Notes: generated from the letters alone by a model not told the origin. A stretch of 64,000 nt of DNA from Marinicauda algicola (GCF_017161425.1 NZ_CP071057.1:1364001-1428000), one strand, 5' to 3'; shown: positions 29,448 to 39,021, numbered from the stretch's first letter. Program-made: numbers and translations.

Positions 29448-31109
29448 CTAGAATGCGAGCGTTTTCGGGCGCTGGAACCGCAGCCAGAACGAGATGACGA
29501 GCCGCGAGAAGGTGTAGGCGGTGAAGACCGAGGTCAGAATGCCGATCCCCAGCGTCACGGCGAAGCCGCGCACCGGCCCGGCACCCATCATGTAGAGCAC
29601 CGCCGCGGCGATGAAGGTCGTCACGTTGGCGTCCAGAATGGCCGCGAAGGCCCGGTTGAAGCCGGACTCGATGGCGTTCACCACGCTGCGCCCGGCCTGG
29701 TATTCCTCACGTATGCGCTCGAAGATCAGCACGTTGGCGTCCACCGCCATGCCGATGGTCAGGATGATGCCGCCGATGCCCGGCAGGGTGAGCGTCGCCT
29801 GCAGGCCCGACAGCGCGCCCAGGATCAGCACGACGTTGGCCAGCAGGGCGATCGTGGCGAACACGCCGAACAGGCCGTAGGCCAGCAGCATGACGACGAT
29901 CACGAGCGCAAACCCGATCGTCACCGCGATCTGTCCGGCCTCGATGGAGTCCTGTCCCAGGCCCGGGCCGACGGTGCGCAGCTCGACCGGGGTCAGGGAG
30001 GCCGGCAGCGCGCCGGCATTGAGCATGTTGGCAAGGTCGTTGGCCGTCTGGACGGTGAAGCCGCCCTCGATGAAGCCGGACCCGCCGGTGATCGGCGAGT
30101 TGATCCGCGGCGCCGAGATCACCTCCTCGTCGAGCACGACGGCGAAGCGCTGGCCGACATTCTGCGAGGTCACGTCGGCGAAGATGCGCGCGCCTGAGGT
30201 GTTGAAGCGGAAGTTCACGACGACCTGCCCCTCCGGGCCGAACCCCTGGCTGGCATTGACCAGCTGGTCGCCGGTGATCAGCGCGCGGCGCTGGACCGCG
30301 ATATAGGGCACGCCGCCGAACTCGGCCGCGCCGGGATAGGGCAGCACCATCACACCCGGCGGGGTGCGCGCCTCCCCGCCCGGACCGATGTCGACATTGG
30401 GTTCGACCATGTGGAAGGTCAGGCGCGCCGCGGTGCCCACCAGATCGATGATGCGCTGGGGATCGCTTTCGCCGGGCACCTGCACCAGAACGCGGTCCTC
30501 GCCCTGGCGCGCGATGGTCGGCTCGGTCGTGCCGGTCGCGTCGATGCGCCGGCGGATGACCTCGATCGACTGGGTCACGGTGCGCTGCCGGATCGCCTCG
30601 AAGGCAGCGTCGGTGATCGACAGGCGGAGGGTCTGGCCGTCCTCGCCGCGCACGATGTCGAGCGTCTGCTGCAGGCTCTGCCCGCCGCCCGCCGTCGTGA
30701 CCGGCTCGTTGAGCGCGCGCAGCGCCTCCAGGGCCCGGTCCATGTCCTCGGCACCGGGCAGGCGCACGATCACCTCGCCGGCGACCACGGCCGGGCGCGT
30801 GAAGATGGGCGGCTCGAGCTGGCGCAGGGCATTGCGCGCATCCTCGGCGAGATTGTCGAGTCGCTCCTGGCGCACCTCGTCCATGTCGACTTCGAAGACG
30901 ATGTGCGAGCCGCCGCGCAGGTCGAGGCCGAGATTGACCGTCTTGTGCGGCAGGATCGTCCAGATGCCCTTGGGCTCGGGCGCCTCGCCTTCGGCACGGG
31001 CCGGCTCCATGCGGACCGACTCGGGCACGAAATTGGGCACGGAGAACAGGATACCGAGCACGATCACGCCGAGTACGAGCGCGATCTTCCAGGGCGGGAA
31101 ATACAGCAT
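29448..31109 (-). CDS. secD: Protein translocase subunit SecD
   Basis: A 553-residue SecD. It has one N-terminal membrane helix, a large periplasmic domain (LGLDLRGGSHIVFEVD, RIDATGTTEPTIARQGEDR, VQVPGESDP) and a five-helix C-terminal block with the NVLIFERIREE motif. With SecF and YajC it forms the accessory Sec complex for late steps of export and membrane release. It lies 44 bases after yajC in one operon. Confidence 0.96.
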   Translation of the reverse strand: MLYFPPWKIALVLGVIVLGILFSVPNFVPESVRMEPARAEGEAPEPKGIWTILPHKTVNLGLDLRGGSHIVFEVDMDEVRQERLDNLAEDARNALRQLEPPIFTRPAVVAGEVIVRLPGAEDMDRALEALRALNEPVTTAGGGQSLQQTLDIVRGEDGQTLRLSITDAAFEAIRQRTVTQSIEVIRRRIDATGTTEPTIARQGEDRVLVQVPGESDPQRIIDLVGTAARLTFHMVEPNVDIGPGGEARTPPGVMVLPYPGAAEFGGVPYIAVQRRALITGDQLVNASQGFGPEGQVVVNFRFNTSGARIFADVTSQNVGQRFAVVLDEEVISAPRINSPITGGSGFIEGGFTVQTANDLANMLNAGALPASLTPVELRTVGPGLGQDSIEAGQIAVTIGFALVIVVMLLAYGLFGVFATIALLANVVLILGALSGLQATLTLPGIGGIILTIGMAVDANVLIFERIREEYQAGRSVVNAIESGFNRAFAAILDANVTTFIAAAVLYMMGAGPVRGFAVTLGIGILTSVFTAYTFSRLVISFWLRFQRPKTLAF

Positions 31110-31153
31110 GGCGAGCCTTGAACGCTAGGACGGGCGGAAGACGGAAGCGGGCC

Positions 31154-31528
31154 TCAGGCCTTGTCTTCCTCGTCCTCTTCCGCCGCCTTGGATTTCGAGC
31201 CCTTCGACGGCTCGGTGCGCGAGCGGACCTCGGAGATGGTGTGCTTGACCACCTTCACGCGGACATTCTCGGCGAGTTCGACGGTGACCTCGTTCTCCGC
31301 GATGCGGGTGACCTTGCCGATCATGCCGCCGGCGGTGACGACCTCGTCGCCGCGGCGCAGGTTCTCGATCATCTCGCGATGCTTCTTCATGCGCTGCTGC
31401 TGCGGGCGGATCAGCAGGAAGTAGAACACGACGAAGATCAGGATCAGCGGCGCGATCTGGATCAGGAAGGCGCTGGCACCGCCGCCGCCGGCCGCCGCCG
31501 CAAGGATGAGATGGTCAGTGAAGAACAT
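31154..31528 (-). CDS. yajC: Preprotein translocase subunit YajC
   Basis: A 124-residue protein with a single N-terminal membrane helix (IAPLILIFVVFYFLLIRPQ) followed by the YajC signature RPQQQRMKKHREMIENLRRGDEV-type basic stretch, GGMIGKV, and a charged C-terminal tail rich in Lys and Glu. YajC associates with SecDF. It is the first gene of the yajC-secD-secF-Mth938 operon. Confidence 0.95.
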   Translation of the reverse strand: MFFTDHLILAAAAGGGGASAFLIQIAPLILIFVVFYFLLIRPQQQRMKKHREMIENLRRGDEVVTAGGMIGKVTRIAENEVTVELAENVRVKVVKHTISEVRSRTEPSKGSKSKAAEEDEEDKA

Positions 31529-31645
31529 GGAAACGGTCCTTGGCGATATGAGGGTTTGTAACGAGTCGCGGGACTATATCGGCGCGCGGGCGCGTTGCAA
31601 CAAGACCCGGCCGGTCGAATCAGCGCGGCTTCGCCGGGGAACGGC

Positions 31646-32587
31646 CTAATCGAGGTGGCTGGCCGGGTCGACCGGCGTCACGCCGCGCCGGATCTCGAAA
31701 TAGAGCTGGACGCGTTCGGCATTGCCGGTTGCCCCGGCTTCCGCGATCTGGGTGCCCTGGCTCACCTGGTCGCCGACGGCCACGAGCAGGCGCGAGTTGT
31801 GCGCATAGGCCGTGACCCAGTTTCCCGAATGGCGCACGAGCACGAGTTCGCCATAGCCCTGCAGCTCGTTGCCGGCATAGACGACCTCGCCGGGCGCGGC
31901 CGCGCGCACCGGTTCGCCGAGCCGGGCCGCGATGGTCCAGCCGTCCTTGCGCCCGCCGCCCGGCTGGGCACCGTAGCGCGAGATCACCTCCCCGCGCAGC
32001 GGCCAGGCGAAGTCCGGCGCGCCCGCGGCCGGCGGGGGCGGCGGAGGCGGCGACGCGGCCGCCGGCGTGTAGCGCGGCGGGGCCTCCTCGACCCGGAGCT
32101 GGCTGTCCGGCGATGCCGCCTCGTAGGCCGGCGCGCTCGCCACCGCACGCGGCTCGCCGCGCACGCGCAGCTCCTGGCCGGGATAGATCGTGTAGGGCGG
32201 GGCGAGGCCGTTGAGCGCGGCCAGATCCTCCACGCTCATCGAGTGGGCAAGCGCGATGCGGTAGAGATTCTGACCGCGCTGCACGGTATAGGTCGCCGGG
32301 CCTGGGATGCGCAGCGTCTGGCCGGGCGCGATGGTGAAGGGGGCGCCGATGCCGTTCTCCGCGGCGAGGTCGACATAGGAGACCCCGCAGCGCCGGGCGA
32401 TGGCGTTGAGCGTGTCCCCGTCGCGCACGGTGTAGCGCGCGCCGCAGGCCTGGGCCGCGCCTGCCCCGCCGGAAATGCGGTAGTCGATCTCGGCCGGCCC
32501 GCCCGGGCCCGAGCCGCATCCGGCCAGCACGACGAGCGCCGCTGACACAGCGGCGCTCGCACGTAGGGTTCTGGCGCGATGGCCCAT
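31646..32587 (-). CDS. Lipoprotein with two LysM domains and a degenerate LytM (M23) domain
   Basis: A 313-residue NlpD/DipM-like protein. A lipobox LAGC is at about residue 24. Two LysM repeats follow (YTVRDGDTLNAIARRCGVSY and YTVQRGQNLYRIALAHSMS), then a Pro-rich linker with nine consecutive prolines nearly unbroken, then a LytM fold. The zinc ligands are mostly lost: the HxGxD entry reads KDGWT and the HxH motif reads QLYFEIR. It therefore probably activates amidases at division or wall remodelling rather than cutting peptidoglycan. It lies between the pcm-side genes and yajC, its common alphaproteobacterial position. Confidence 0.88.
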   Translation of the reverse strand: MGHRARTLRASAAVSAALVVLAGCGSGPGGPAEIDYRISGGAGAAQACGARYTVRDGDTLNAIARRCGVSYVDLAAENGIGAPFTIAPGQTLRIPGPATYTVQRGQNLYRIALAHSMSVEDLAALNGLAPPYTIYPGQELRVRGEPRAVASAPAYEAASPDSQLRVEEAPPRYTPAAASPPPPPPPAAGAPDFAWPLRGEVISRYGAQPGGGRKDGWTIAARLGEPVRAAAPGEVVYAGNELQGYGELVLVRHSGNWVTAYAHNSRLLVAVGDQVSQGTQIAEAGATGNAERVQLYFEIRRGVTPVDPASHLD

Positions 32588-32646
32588 CGGGGCGCGACCT
32601 CATGACCGGAAGGCGTTCGACCGGCCCCGATTGTGTCCCCTGAGCG

Positions 32647-32665
32647 TTAATCAGGCGTTAGTTAA
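32647..32665 (-). promoter_or_regulatory. CtrA-like site upstream of the LysM/LytM gene
   Basis: TTAA-N7-TTAG (32647-32661) is directly followed by another TTAA (32662-32665), one mismatch from the CtrA consensus TTAA-N7-TTAA. It lies 60 bases upstream of the division-related lipoprotein start. CtrA itself is not in the window, so this is a motif match only. Confidence 0.35.
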
Positions 32666-32670
32666 GCCGC

Positions 32671-33087
32671 TCACTCGCCGGCCGGCGCGAGACGCTCGTA
32701 CGCGCCGAGGGCGCAGGAGCCGGTCGGGATGTCCGTGGTCTGCTGCATCACCCGGATGATCTCCCCGCGGCACAGCTGCGTCGTGGGGATGTCGTAGAAC
32801 AGGTAGGTGAAGGCGCTGTCGGCCTGATTGCAGCCGGGGCTCACGACATTGACGTAGCGTTCCCCGGTCACGGTCTCCACGATCCAGATCCGGTCGGTGA
32901 CCGCATCGATCTCGTCGATGCGGGTCGTGTTGAGGCAGGACTCCGTCTCGCCGGTGCGCTGATAGCCCTCGGGCAGCGCCTGTGCGATGGCCTCCTCGGT
33001 CGGGGCCTCGGTCCCGGCCGGGGTCTGGCAGCCCGCGAGCGCGAAGGCGCCGGCCGCGGCCAGGATCGGCGAGGTCAGGGTTCTCAT
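32671..33087 (-). CDS. Small lipoprotein, DUF6491-like (copy 2)
   Basis: A 138-residue lipoprotein with lipobox LAGC near residue 20. The mature part has RTGETESCLNTTRIDEIDAV, VVSPGCNQ, TTQLCRGEII and GSCALGAYERL, so four cysteines beyond the lipid one probably form disulphides. The same order of motifs is in the adjacent upstream gene, so the two are tandem duplicates. The pattern resembles DUF6491 proteins of Caulobacterales/Maricaulales; the function is unknown. Confidence 0.75.
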   Translation of the reverse strand: MRTLTSPILAAAGAFALAGCQTPAGTEAPTEEAIAQALPEGYQRTGETESCLNTTRIDEIDAVTDRIWIVETVTGERYVNVVSPGCNQADSAFTYLFYDIPTTQLCRGEIIRVMQQTTDIPTGSCALGAYERLAPAGE

Positions 33088-33113
33088 GACAATGCTCCGT
33101 TTCTGCGGGAGGA

Positions 33114-33521
33114 TCACTGCGTGACCGGCTCGAGGCGCTCGTAATCGCCGAGCGCGCAGGACCCGCGCGGCAGGTCCCCGGCCGTGTCCAGCACGTTCAC
33201 CGTGTCGTTGTCGCAGAGGCGCGAACCGGAGATCTCGTACTGGATGTAGGTGAAGTTGGTCTCCGCGTCGTAGCACCCCTGGCTGACCTCGTTGAGGTAG
33301 ACCGTGCCGTCGCGCATGACGAAGAGCCAGAGCCGCTCGGTGATCGGCTCGATCTCGTCCATCTGGGTCACGTTGATGCACTCCCGGGTTTCCCCGGTGC
33401 GGTTGTACTGGGCGAGGATGTCTTCGGCATCGCCCATCGCCTGGTTGCCGGGGGTTTCGCAAGCGGCAAGCGCCAGACCCGCGATCGCCGCCGCCGCCAG
33501 ACAGGCAAGTTTCGTGGTCAT
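33114..33521 (-). CDS. Small lipoprotein, DUF6491-like (copy 1)
   Basis: A 135-residue lipoprotein with lipobox LAAC. Its motifs parallel the neighbouring copy: RTGETRECINVTQMDEIEPI, VSQGCYDAE, GSRLCDNDTV and GSCALGDYERL. The ATG at 33521 is chosen because GGGAG lies eight bases upstream; the ATG six bases earlier would sit on top of the ribosome site. Four mature-part cysteines are conserved between the copies. Spacing to the next gene is 26 bases, so the pair is probably cotranscribed. Confidence 0.75.
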   Translation of the reverse strand: MTTKLACLAAAAIAGLALAACETPGNQAMGDAEDILAQYNRTGETRECINVTQMDEIEPITERLWLFVMRDGTVYLNEVSQGCYDAETNFTYIQYEISGSRLCDNDTVNVLDTAGDLPRGSCALGDYERLEPVTQ

Positions 33522-33634
33522 GAGCATCTCTCCCGGTGCTGAAAGGCGGTCCCTGCCCGCCTCGCAGGCAGAATAGCCCATGCCGGACTAACCGTCAGCA
33601 TGCCGGAGCGTTCCATCGAGGCCCGCGGGAGCGC

Positions 33635-34279
33635 CTAGAGCGCGCGGGCCGGGCCCGGGACCAGCGGCACGAAGCGCACGTCGCCGAGCGCGGTCTCGGC
33701 GATCTCGTCGCCGCGGCGCTCGTAGCGCATCAGGGTCTGGACCGGCCCGTTCTGCACCGGGGCGACGCACAGGCCGCCATCCTTCAGCTGCTCGAGCAGC
33801 GCTTCGGGGCGCTCCGGCGCGGCGGCGGTGACCATGATGCGGTCGAACGGGGCCTGCTCGGGCCAGCCCTTCGAGCCGTCCCCGATCCGCGTGACGATGT
33901 TGGTCAGGCGCAGCGTCTCGAAGCGCGCCTCGGCCGCCTTCAGCAGGGTGCGGTAGCGCTCGATCGTATAGACCCGCCGGGCGAGCCGGGCGAGAATCGC
34001 GGCCTGGTAGCCCGAGCCGGTGCCGATCTCGAGCACCTTGCAGCGGTCGTCGACCTTGAGCGCCTGCGTCATCAGCGCGACGACATAGGGCTGGGAAATG
34101 GTCTGGCCGCAATCGATGGGCAGGGGCCGGTTCTCCCAGGCCTGGTCGAGAAAGCCCGGCGCGACGAACAGGTCGCGCGGGGTGCGCTCGATCGCGCCCA
34201 GCACGGCCTTGTCGGTGATGCCCGCCTTCCTCAGCGCCATGACGAGCTGGATGGTGCGCGGATCGTGCGGCTCGGCCAT
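33635..34279 (-). CDS. pcm: Protein-L-isoaspartate O-methyltransferase
   Basis: A 214-residue methyltransferase that starts repair of isoaspartyl damage in proteins using S-adenosylmethionine. Visible marks are RTPRDLFVAP, the substrate loop CGQTISQPYVVALM, the SAM-binding VLEIGTGSGYQAA and the FDRIMVTAAAPE segment. Its ATG overlaps the surE stop by one base (TGATG), giving the common surE-pcm coupling. Confidence 0.93.
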   Translation of the reverse strand: MAEPHDPRTIQLVMALRKAGITDKAVLGAIERTPRDLFVAPGFLDQAWENRPLPIDCGQTISQPYVVALMTQALKVDDRCKVLEIGTGSGYQAAILARLARRVYTIERYRTLLKAAEARFETLRLTNIVTRIGDGSKGWPEQAPFDRIMVTAAAPERPEALLEQLKDGGLCVAPVQNGPVQTLMRYERRGDEIAETALGDVRFVPLVPGPARAL

Positions 34280-35094
34280 CAGGCGCCGCCCTTCTCCGGC
34301 TCGACCCGCCCGTTCATCGCCTCGGCCAGGCGCTCTCGGGTCTCGTGGTGGGTCAGGTCCATGTGCAGCGGCGTGATCGAGATGCGGCCCTCGTAGGTGG
34401 CGCGAAGATCGGTGCCGAGCGGGGGATCGGAGAGCTTGCCGTGGAAGCCGAGCCAGTAATAGGCCTGGCCGCGGAGATCGGTGCGCGCCTCGGCATGCAG
34501 GTTGTGCTGGTCGCGCCGGCCCTGGACGGTGACCTCGATCTCGCGCACGTCCTCCGGCTCGCGGTCGGGGAAGTTCACGTTCATGATCACGTTCTCGCTC
34601 CAGCGCGTCTCCAGCAGGCGCTTGAGCACCACCGGGCCGAAGGCCCGCGCGGTCTGCCACTTGATGGCGGCCCGCCCCTCGAAGCCGTAGGCCTGGGAGA
34701 ACGCGATCGAGGGAATGCCGAGGGTCAGCCCCTGCATCGCGCCGGCGACCGTGCCGGAGACGGTGACGTCCTCGGCGATGTTCTGGCCGCGATTGACGCC
34801 GGAGAGGACGAGGTCGGGCTCCCTGCCGGTGACGATGTCCTGCACACCCATCAGCACGCAGTCGGACGGCGTGCCGGTGACCGCATACCAGCGCTCCTCG
34901 GTCTCGCGGATGCGCAGCGGCATGTTCAGGGTCAGCGCCCGGCTCATGCCCGACTGCTCCTCGGCCGGGGCGACCACCCAGACATCGTCGGAGATCGAGC
35001 GCGCGATGTCCCAGAGCACCTTCAGCCCCGGCGCGCGGATGCCGTCGTCATTGGTGATGAGGATGCGCGGATTGTCGCCGAGGAAGGAGGTCAT
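34279..35094 (-). CDS. surE: 5'/3'-nucleotidase SurE
   Basis: A 271-residue metal-dependent nucleoside monophosphate phosphatase of stationary-phase survival. It has the N-terminal [17 protein letters not shown] with the metal-binding aspartate pair, [16 protein letters not shown], and [22 protein letters not shown]-type metal-site sequence. It overlaps serS by four bases and pcm by one, so serS-surE-pcm is a coupled operon. Confidence 0.95.
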   Translation of the reverse strand: MTSFLGDNPRILITNDDGIRAPGLKVLWDIARSISDDVWVVAPAEEQSGMSRALTLNMPLRIRETEERWYAVTGTPSDCVLMGVQDIVTGREPDLVLSGVNRGQNIAEDVTVSGTVAGAMQGLTLGIPSIAFSQAYGFEGRAAIKWQTARAFGPVVLKRLLETRWSENVIMNVNFPDREPEDVREIEVTVQGRRDQHNLHAEARTDLRGQAYYWLGFHGKLSDPPLGTDLRATYEGRISITPLHMDLTHHETRERLAEAMNGRVEPEKGGA

Positions 35095-36368
35095 GACGCG
35101 GTGAGCACCTCGACGCCGCCCAGATAGGGCTGTAGGGCCTTCGGGATCGCGATCGTGCCGTCCGCGCGCTGGTGGTTTTCCAGAACCGCGACCAGCGCGC
35201 GCCCGACGGCCACGCCCGAACCGTTGAGCGTGTGAAGGAATTCCGGCTTCTTCTCGCCTTCGCGCCGGAAGCGCGCATTCATGCGCCGGGCCTGGAAATC
35301 GCCGCAGTCCGAGCAGGAGGAGATTTCCCGGTAGGTATCCTGGCTCGGCAGCCAGACCTCGAGATCGTAGGTCTTCCTCGCGGCGAACCCCATGTCCCCG
35401 GTCGAGAGCAGCATCACCCGGTAGGGCAGTTCGAGCCGGCGCAGGATCTCCTCCGCGCAGTTCGTCATGCGCTCGAGCTCGTCCTCGCTCTCCTCCGGCT
35501 TCACGATGGAGACGAGCTCCACCTTGTCGAACTGGTGCATGCGGATGAGCCCGCGCGTATCGCGTCCGGCCGAGCCGGCTTCGGAGCGGAAGCAGGGCGT
35601 GTGCGCGGTCATGCGCAGCGGGAATTTGTCCTCGGCGTGGATGGCGTCGCGCACGATGTTCGTCAGCGGCACTTCGGCGGTGGGGATCAGCCAGTGGTGG
35701 TCGGCGCGGAACAGATCCTCGGCGAACTTAGGCAGCTGGCCCGTCCCGAACAGGGCCTCGTCGCGCACCATGTAGGGCGGGCTGACCTCGCGATAGCCGT
35801 GCTCGGCCGTGTGGATGTCCAGCATGAAGGCGGCGAGCGCGCGGTGCAGGCGCGAGACCGGCCCGCTCATCACGGCAAAGCGCGCGCCCGACATCGCCGC
35901 GGCGCTCTCGAAATCGAGCCCGTTCAGCCCCTCGCCGAGCGCGACATGGTCCCTCACCTCGAAATCGTACGCCTTGGGCTCGCCCCAGCCGCGCACCTCC
36001 TCGTTGGCGCTCTCGTCGGCGCCGACCGGCACGTCCTCGTGGGGCATGTTGGGCAGGCTGGCCAGATGCTGATCGAGAAGTTCGTCGCCCTTGCGGGCGG
36101 CCTCGTCGGCTTCCTCCATTTTCGCCTTGAGGGCCTCGACCTCCGCGCGCAGGCGCTCGAACTCGGCCTCGTCGCCTTTGGCCTTGGCCTGGCCGATCAG
36201 CCTGGACTTGGCATTGCGCTCGGTCTCCAGCTCCTGGCGGGCCGTGGTGGCCTCGCGCCTGGCCCTGTCGAGCTCGATCAGCCGGGCGGACTGAGCCTCC
36301 AGCCCGCGCGCGCGCATCGCGGCGTCGAAGGCTTCGGGATTCTCGCGGATGAAGCGGATATCGTGCAT
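35091..36368 (-). CDS. serS: Seryl-tRNA synthetase
   Basis: A 425-residue class II synthetase. The N-terminal long coiled-coil arm (~30-100, rich in Glu/Arg/Lys) binds the tRNA variable arm. Class II motif 2 is in [20 protein letters not shown] and motif 3 is near the C-terminus with [19 protein letters not shown]. The start at 36368 gives [14 protein letters not shown], the usual N-terminus. It leads the serS-surE-pcm operon. Confidence 0.97.
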   Translation of the reverse strand: MHDIRFIRENPEAFDAAMRARGLEAQSARLIELDRARREATTARQELETERNAKSRLIGQAKAKGDEAEFERLRAEVEALKAKMEEADEAARKGDELLDQHLASLPNMPHEDVPVGADESANEEVRGWGEPKAYDFEVRDHVALGEGLNGLDFESAAAMSGARFAVMSGPVSRLHRALAAFMLDIHTAEHGYREVSPPYMVRDEALFGTGQLPKFAEDLFRADHHWLIPTAEVPLTNIVRDAIHAEDKFPLRMTAHTPCFRSEAGSAGRDTRGLIRMHQFDKVELVSIVKPEESEDELERMTNCAEEILRRLELPYRVMLLSTGDMGFAARKTYDLEVWLPSQDTYREISSCSDCGDFQARRMNARFRREGEKKPEFLHTLNGSGVAVGRALVAVLENHQRADGTIAIPKALQPYLGGVEVLTAS

Positions 36369-36566
36369 GGAAAGGACAGCCCTGGCCGGAAACAAGCCCG
36401 GGTGATAGCGCCGGGCGGGTGCTGCGTCTACCGGGGCGGTGCGGGGAGCGAGTGGGGGAAAGCTTCACCCCTGACACTGTCATTCTCCGGCCGAGCGAAG
36501 CGAGGACCGGGCAAGCCATGCCTGAACCTCGGACGATGTAGCCCCGCATCACCGGACCGACATGGG

Positions 36567-36587
36567 TGGCCCGGTCAAACCGGGCCA
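36567..36587. terminator. Hairpin downstream of the nitroreductase gene
   Basis: TGGCCCGG-TCAAA-CCGGGCCA is a perfect eight-pair stem with a five-base loop, about 35 bases past the nitroreductase stop. No T-tract follows on either strand. The surrounding 250-base gap before serS holds no gene I can support. The hairpin could also be a dispersed palindromic repeat. Confidence 0.4.
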
Positions 36588-36621
36588 TGACCGGCTGGTG
36601 GAGGCACAGGCCGGCTGGTCC

Positions 36622-37305
36622 TCAGAACCCCTCGAACGTCGCGAATTCGTCGACGTCCGCGCGTTCGGACCGGAGCCTGTTGACCGGCGCGTCCGGGTCG
36701 GCGTGGCCGAGCGCCATGCCGCAATAGACGATGTAGGGCTCTTCCACGCCGAGCACCTTCGCAACCGTTTTCGCACGCGGGGTCCAGGCTTCCTGCATGC
36801 AGGTGGCCAGGCCCGCCTCCTGCGCGGCGAGGGCGAGGCTCATCATGAACATGCCCAGATGCGCCCACTGGCCGGGGCCCATGCGCCCGTCGATGGAGAA
36901 GAACAGCCCGACCGGCGCGCCGAAGAACTCGTAATTGCGCATCAGGTGGTCGAGCCGGGCGAGCTTGTCCTCGCGCGGGATGCCGAGCAGCTCGTACATG
37001 TCCTCGCCCACCCGGAAGCGGCGCGAGCGATAGGGCTCCCACAGCTTGTCGGGATAGACGGAGAACTCGCTCTCGTTGGCGAAGGGGTCGGCCTGCAGGC
37101 TCTCCTTCACCGCGTCGATGACCGCCTGGCGCTTGTCGCCGGCCACGACATGGACCCGCCAGGGCTGCAGATTGCCGCCCGAGGCCGCCCAGCGCGCCTT
37201 TTCGAGGAGGTCGCGGACCTCTTTTTCGCTCACCGGCGTATCCAGGAAGGCGCGCGTCGAGATGCGCGATTTCAGCGCCTCGCTGACGCTCATCGAGTTC
37301 GGCAT
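36622..37305 (-). CDS. Nitroreductase family FMN oxidoreductase
   Basis: A 227-residue NAD(P)H-dependent flavoprotein. The FMN-binding pattern SRISTRAFLDTPVSEKEV is at the N-terminus, WAASGGNLQPWRVHVV follows, and the C-terminal YCGMALGHADPDAPVNRLRSER has the G-x-D/P and RxxR elements of the NfnB/FMN-reductase-like branch. The physiological substrate is unknown. It stands between the divergent dgt block and serS. An internal ATG at 37293 is an alternative start. Confidence 0.9.
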   Translation of the reverse strand: MPNSMSVSEALKSRISTRAFLDTPVSEKEVRDLLEKARWAASGGNLQPWRVHVVAGDKRQAVIDAVKESLQADPFANESEFSVYPDKLWEPYRSRRFRVGEDMYELLGIPREDKLARLDHLMRNYEFFGAPVGLFFSIDGRMGPGQWAHLGMFMMSLALAAQEAGLATCMQEAWTPRAKTVAKVLGVEEPYIVYCGMALGHADPDAPVNRLRSERADVDEFATFEGF

Positions 37306-37329
37306 GTGGCCCCCGCCGGCGATAATGAC

Positions 37330-37671
37330 CTAGACAGAAAAACTCGTGCCGCAGCCGCAGGCGGCGACCGCGTTGGGATTGTGGATCCTGAAGGCCGCGC
37401 CGATCAGCTCGTCGACATAGTCGATCTCGCTTCCTTTGAGGAATTCCACGCTCATCTCGTCGACGAGCACGGTGGCGCCGTCGCGCTCGATCTTCAGATC
37501 GTCCTCGCCGGCCTCGGTCTCCAGGTCGAACACGTAGGAAAAGCCCGAGCAGCCCCCGCCGACCACGGAGACGCGCAGGTATTTCGCCTGCTCCTTCGCC
37601 ATGATGGCGTTGATCTGCTTCGCAGCGCTCGCCGACAGGCGGATGTCATCGCTCGCGACCTCGGTGCTCAT
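37330..37671 (-). CDS. erpA: Iron-sulphur insertion protein, A-type (ErpA/HesB)
   Basis: A 113-residue A-type carrier that passes [4Fe-4S] or [2Fe-2S] clusters to apo-proteins. Cluster-binding cysteines are in VVGGGCSGFSY and in the C-terminal ACGCGTSFSV. The start at 37671 gives the usual length; the longer frame upstream overlaps the divergent dgt promoter region. Next to dgt it keeps a frequent alphaproteobacterial order. The symbol could equally be iscA-like; the family assignment is firm. Confidence 0.9.
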   Translation of the reverse strand: MSTEVASDDIRLSASAAKQINAIMAKEQAKYLRVSVVGGGCSGFSYVFDLETEAGEDDLKIERDGATVLVDEMSVEFLKGSEIDYVDELIGAAFRIHNPNAVAACGCGTSFSV

Positions 37672-37756
37672 GTCCGGCTCCGGTTTGTGTTCTGGTACCG
37701 CTTCGATATATGGACGCTTGCCCGCTTCGGCGAAAGCCCCCTTCCGGGAAGACCCC

Positions 37757-38926
37757 ATGACCCGTTCTCTCGCCCCCTATGCCTGCGACCCGCAGAAGAG
37801 CCGCGGCCGGCACTATCCCCAGGCCGAGAGCGCGATGCGCACCCCCTTCCAGCGCGACCGCGACCGCATCATCCATTGCAGCGCCTTCCGGCGCCTGAAG
37901 GAGAAGACGCAGGTCTTCGTCGCCCACGAGGGCGATTATTACCGCACGCGCCTGACCCATTCCCTCGAGGTCGCCCAGATCGCGCGCACGCTCGCGCGCG
38001 CCCTGAAGGTGGACGAGGACCTGGCCGAGGCGACCGCGCTCGCCCACGATCTCGGCCATCCCCCGTTCGGCCATTCCGGCGAGGATGCGCTCGCAAGCGC
38101 GATGGAGGGCTATGGCGGCTTCGACCACAACGCCCAGACGCTGCGCGTGGTGACCCACCTGGAAAAGCGCTATCCCGAGTTCGACGGGCTGAACCTCGCC
38201 TGGGAGACGCTGGAGGGCGTGGTCAAGCACAACGGGCCCCTGATGGAGCCCGGCGCGGACGGCAAGGCCCTGCCCTGGGCGATCCGGGCCTATGAGGGCT
38301 GGCAGGAGCTGGAGCTCGACAGCTGGACCTCCGTCGAGGCGCAGATCGCGGCGCTGTCCGACGACATCGCCTACAACAATCACGACATCGACGACGGCCT
38401 GCGCTCGGGCCTGCTGACACTGGAGCAGCTCGAGGAGGTGCCCCTGGTCGGCGAGGTGTTCCGGCGCTGCCGCGAGCGTCATCCCGGGATCGACCAGGAC
38501 GTGCTCATCCACGAGGCGGTGCGCGAGATGATCGGGCTGATGGTCGGCGACGTGCTGGAGGAGACGCGCGCGCGCCTGAAGGGCATGGACAGCGCGCAGG
38601 CGGTGCGTGACGCGGGCGGGCCGGTCGTCTCCTTCTCCGAGGACATGACCGAGAGCCTCGCCGGGCTTCGCCGCTTCCTCTATGCGAACATGTACCTGCA
38701 CTACAAGGTCAAGCGCATGAAGGAGAAGGGCAGGCGGATCATCCGCGATCTCTTCAGGGCCTTCCTCGAGGATCCCGGCCTCTTGCCCACCGAGCTGCAG
38801 CGCGAGACCGATGGCGCGAGCGGGCAGCGCACGGCGCGCACGGTGTGCGATTATATCGCGGGCATGACCGACCGCTTCGCCATCGGCGAGCACCGCAAGA
38901 TCTTCCATGTGGAAGGCTGGGGCTGA
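37757..38926 (+). CDS. dgt: dGTP triphosphohydrolase-like HD protein
   Basis: A 389-residue deoxynucleotide triphosphohydrolase controlling dNTP pools. HD-domain metal and catalytic residues are seen in RLTHSLEVAQIA, HDLGHPPFGHSGE and ALSDDIAYNNHDIDDGL. The N-terminal SRGRHYPQAES and RDRDRIIHCSAFRRLKEKTQVF are typical of the alphaproteobacterial type. It is divergent from erpA with 85 bases between starts. In many relatives argS follows; here a SPOR protein follows directly. Confidence 0.94.
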   Translation: MTRSLAPYACDPQKSRGRHYPQAESAMRTPFQRDRDRIIHCSAFRRLKEKTQVFVAHEGDYYRTRLTHSLEVAQIARTLARALKVDEDLAEATALAHDLGHPPFGHSGEDALASAMEGYGGFDHNAQTLRVVTHLEKRYPEFDGLNLAWETLEGVVKHNGPLMEPGADGKALPWAIRAYEGWQELELDSWTSVEAQIAALSDDIAYNNHDIDDGLRSGLLTLEQLEEVPLVGEVFRRCRERHPGIDQDVLIHEAVREMIGLMVGDVLEETRARLKGMDSAQAVRDAGGPVVSFSEDMTESLAGLRRFLYANMYLHYKVKRMKEKGRRIIRDLFRAFLEDPGLLPTELQRETDGASGQRTARTVCDYIAGMTDRFAIGEHRKIFHVEGWG

Positions 38927-39021
38927 CGGGACGCGCGCCTTCGTCCAAAATTGCTAGACTGTCGCCTGACGGTATTGCGTTTGCGATTCGCATCCCTGTT
39001 CGATCAACCCGGGTGAGCCTG

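Noticed and set aside
36369-36621. Possible small gene or RNA in the gap between serS and the nitroreductase gene
   Set aside because: Open frames there lack ribosome sites and family features; only one hairpin is supported.
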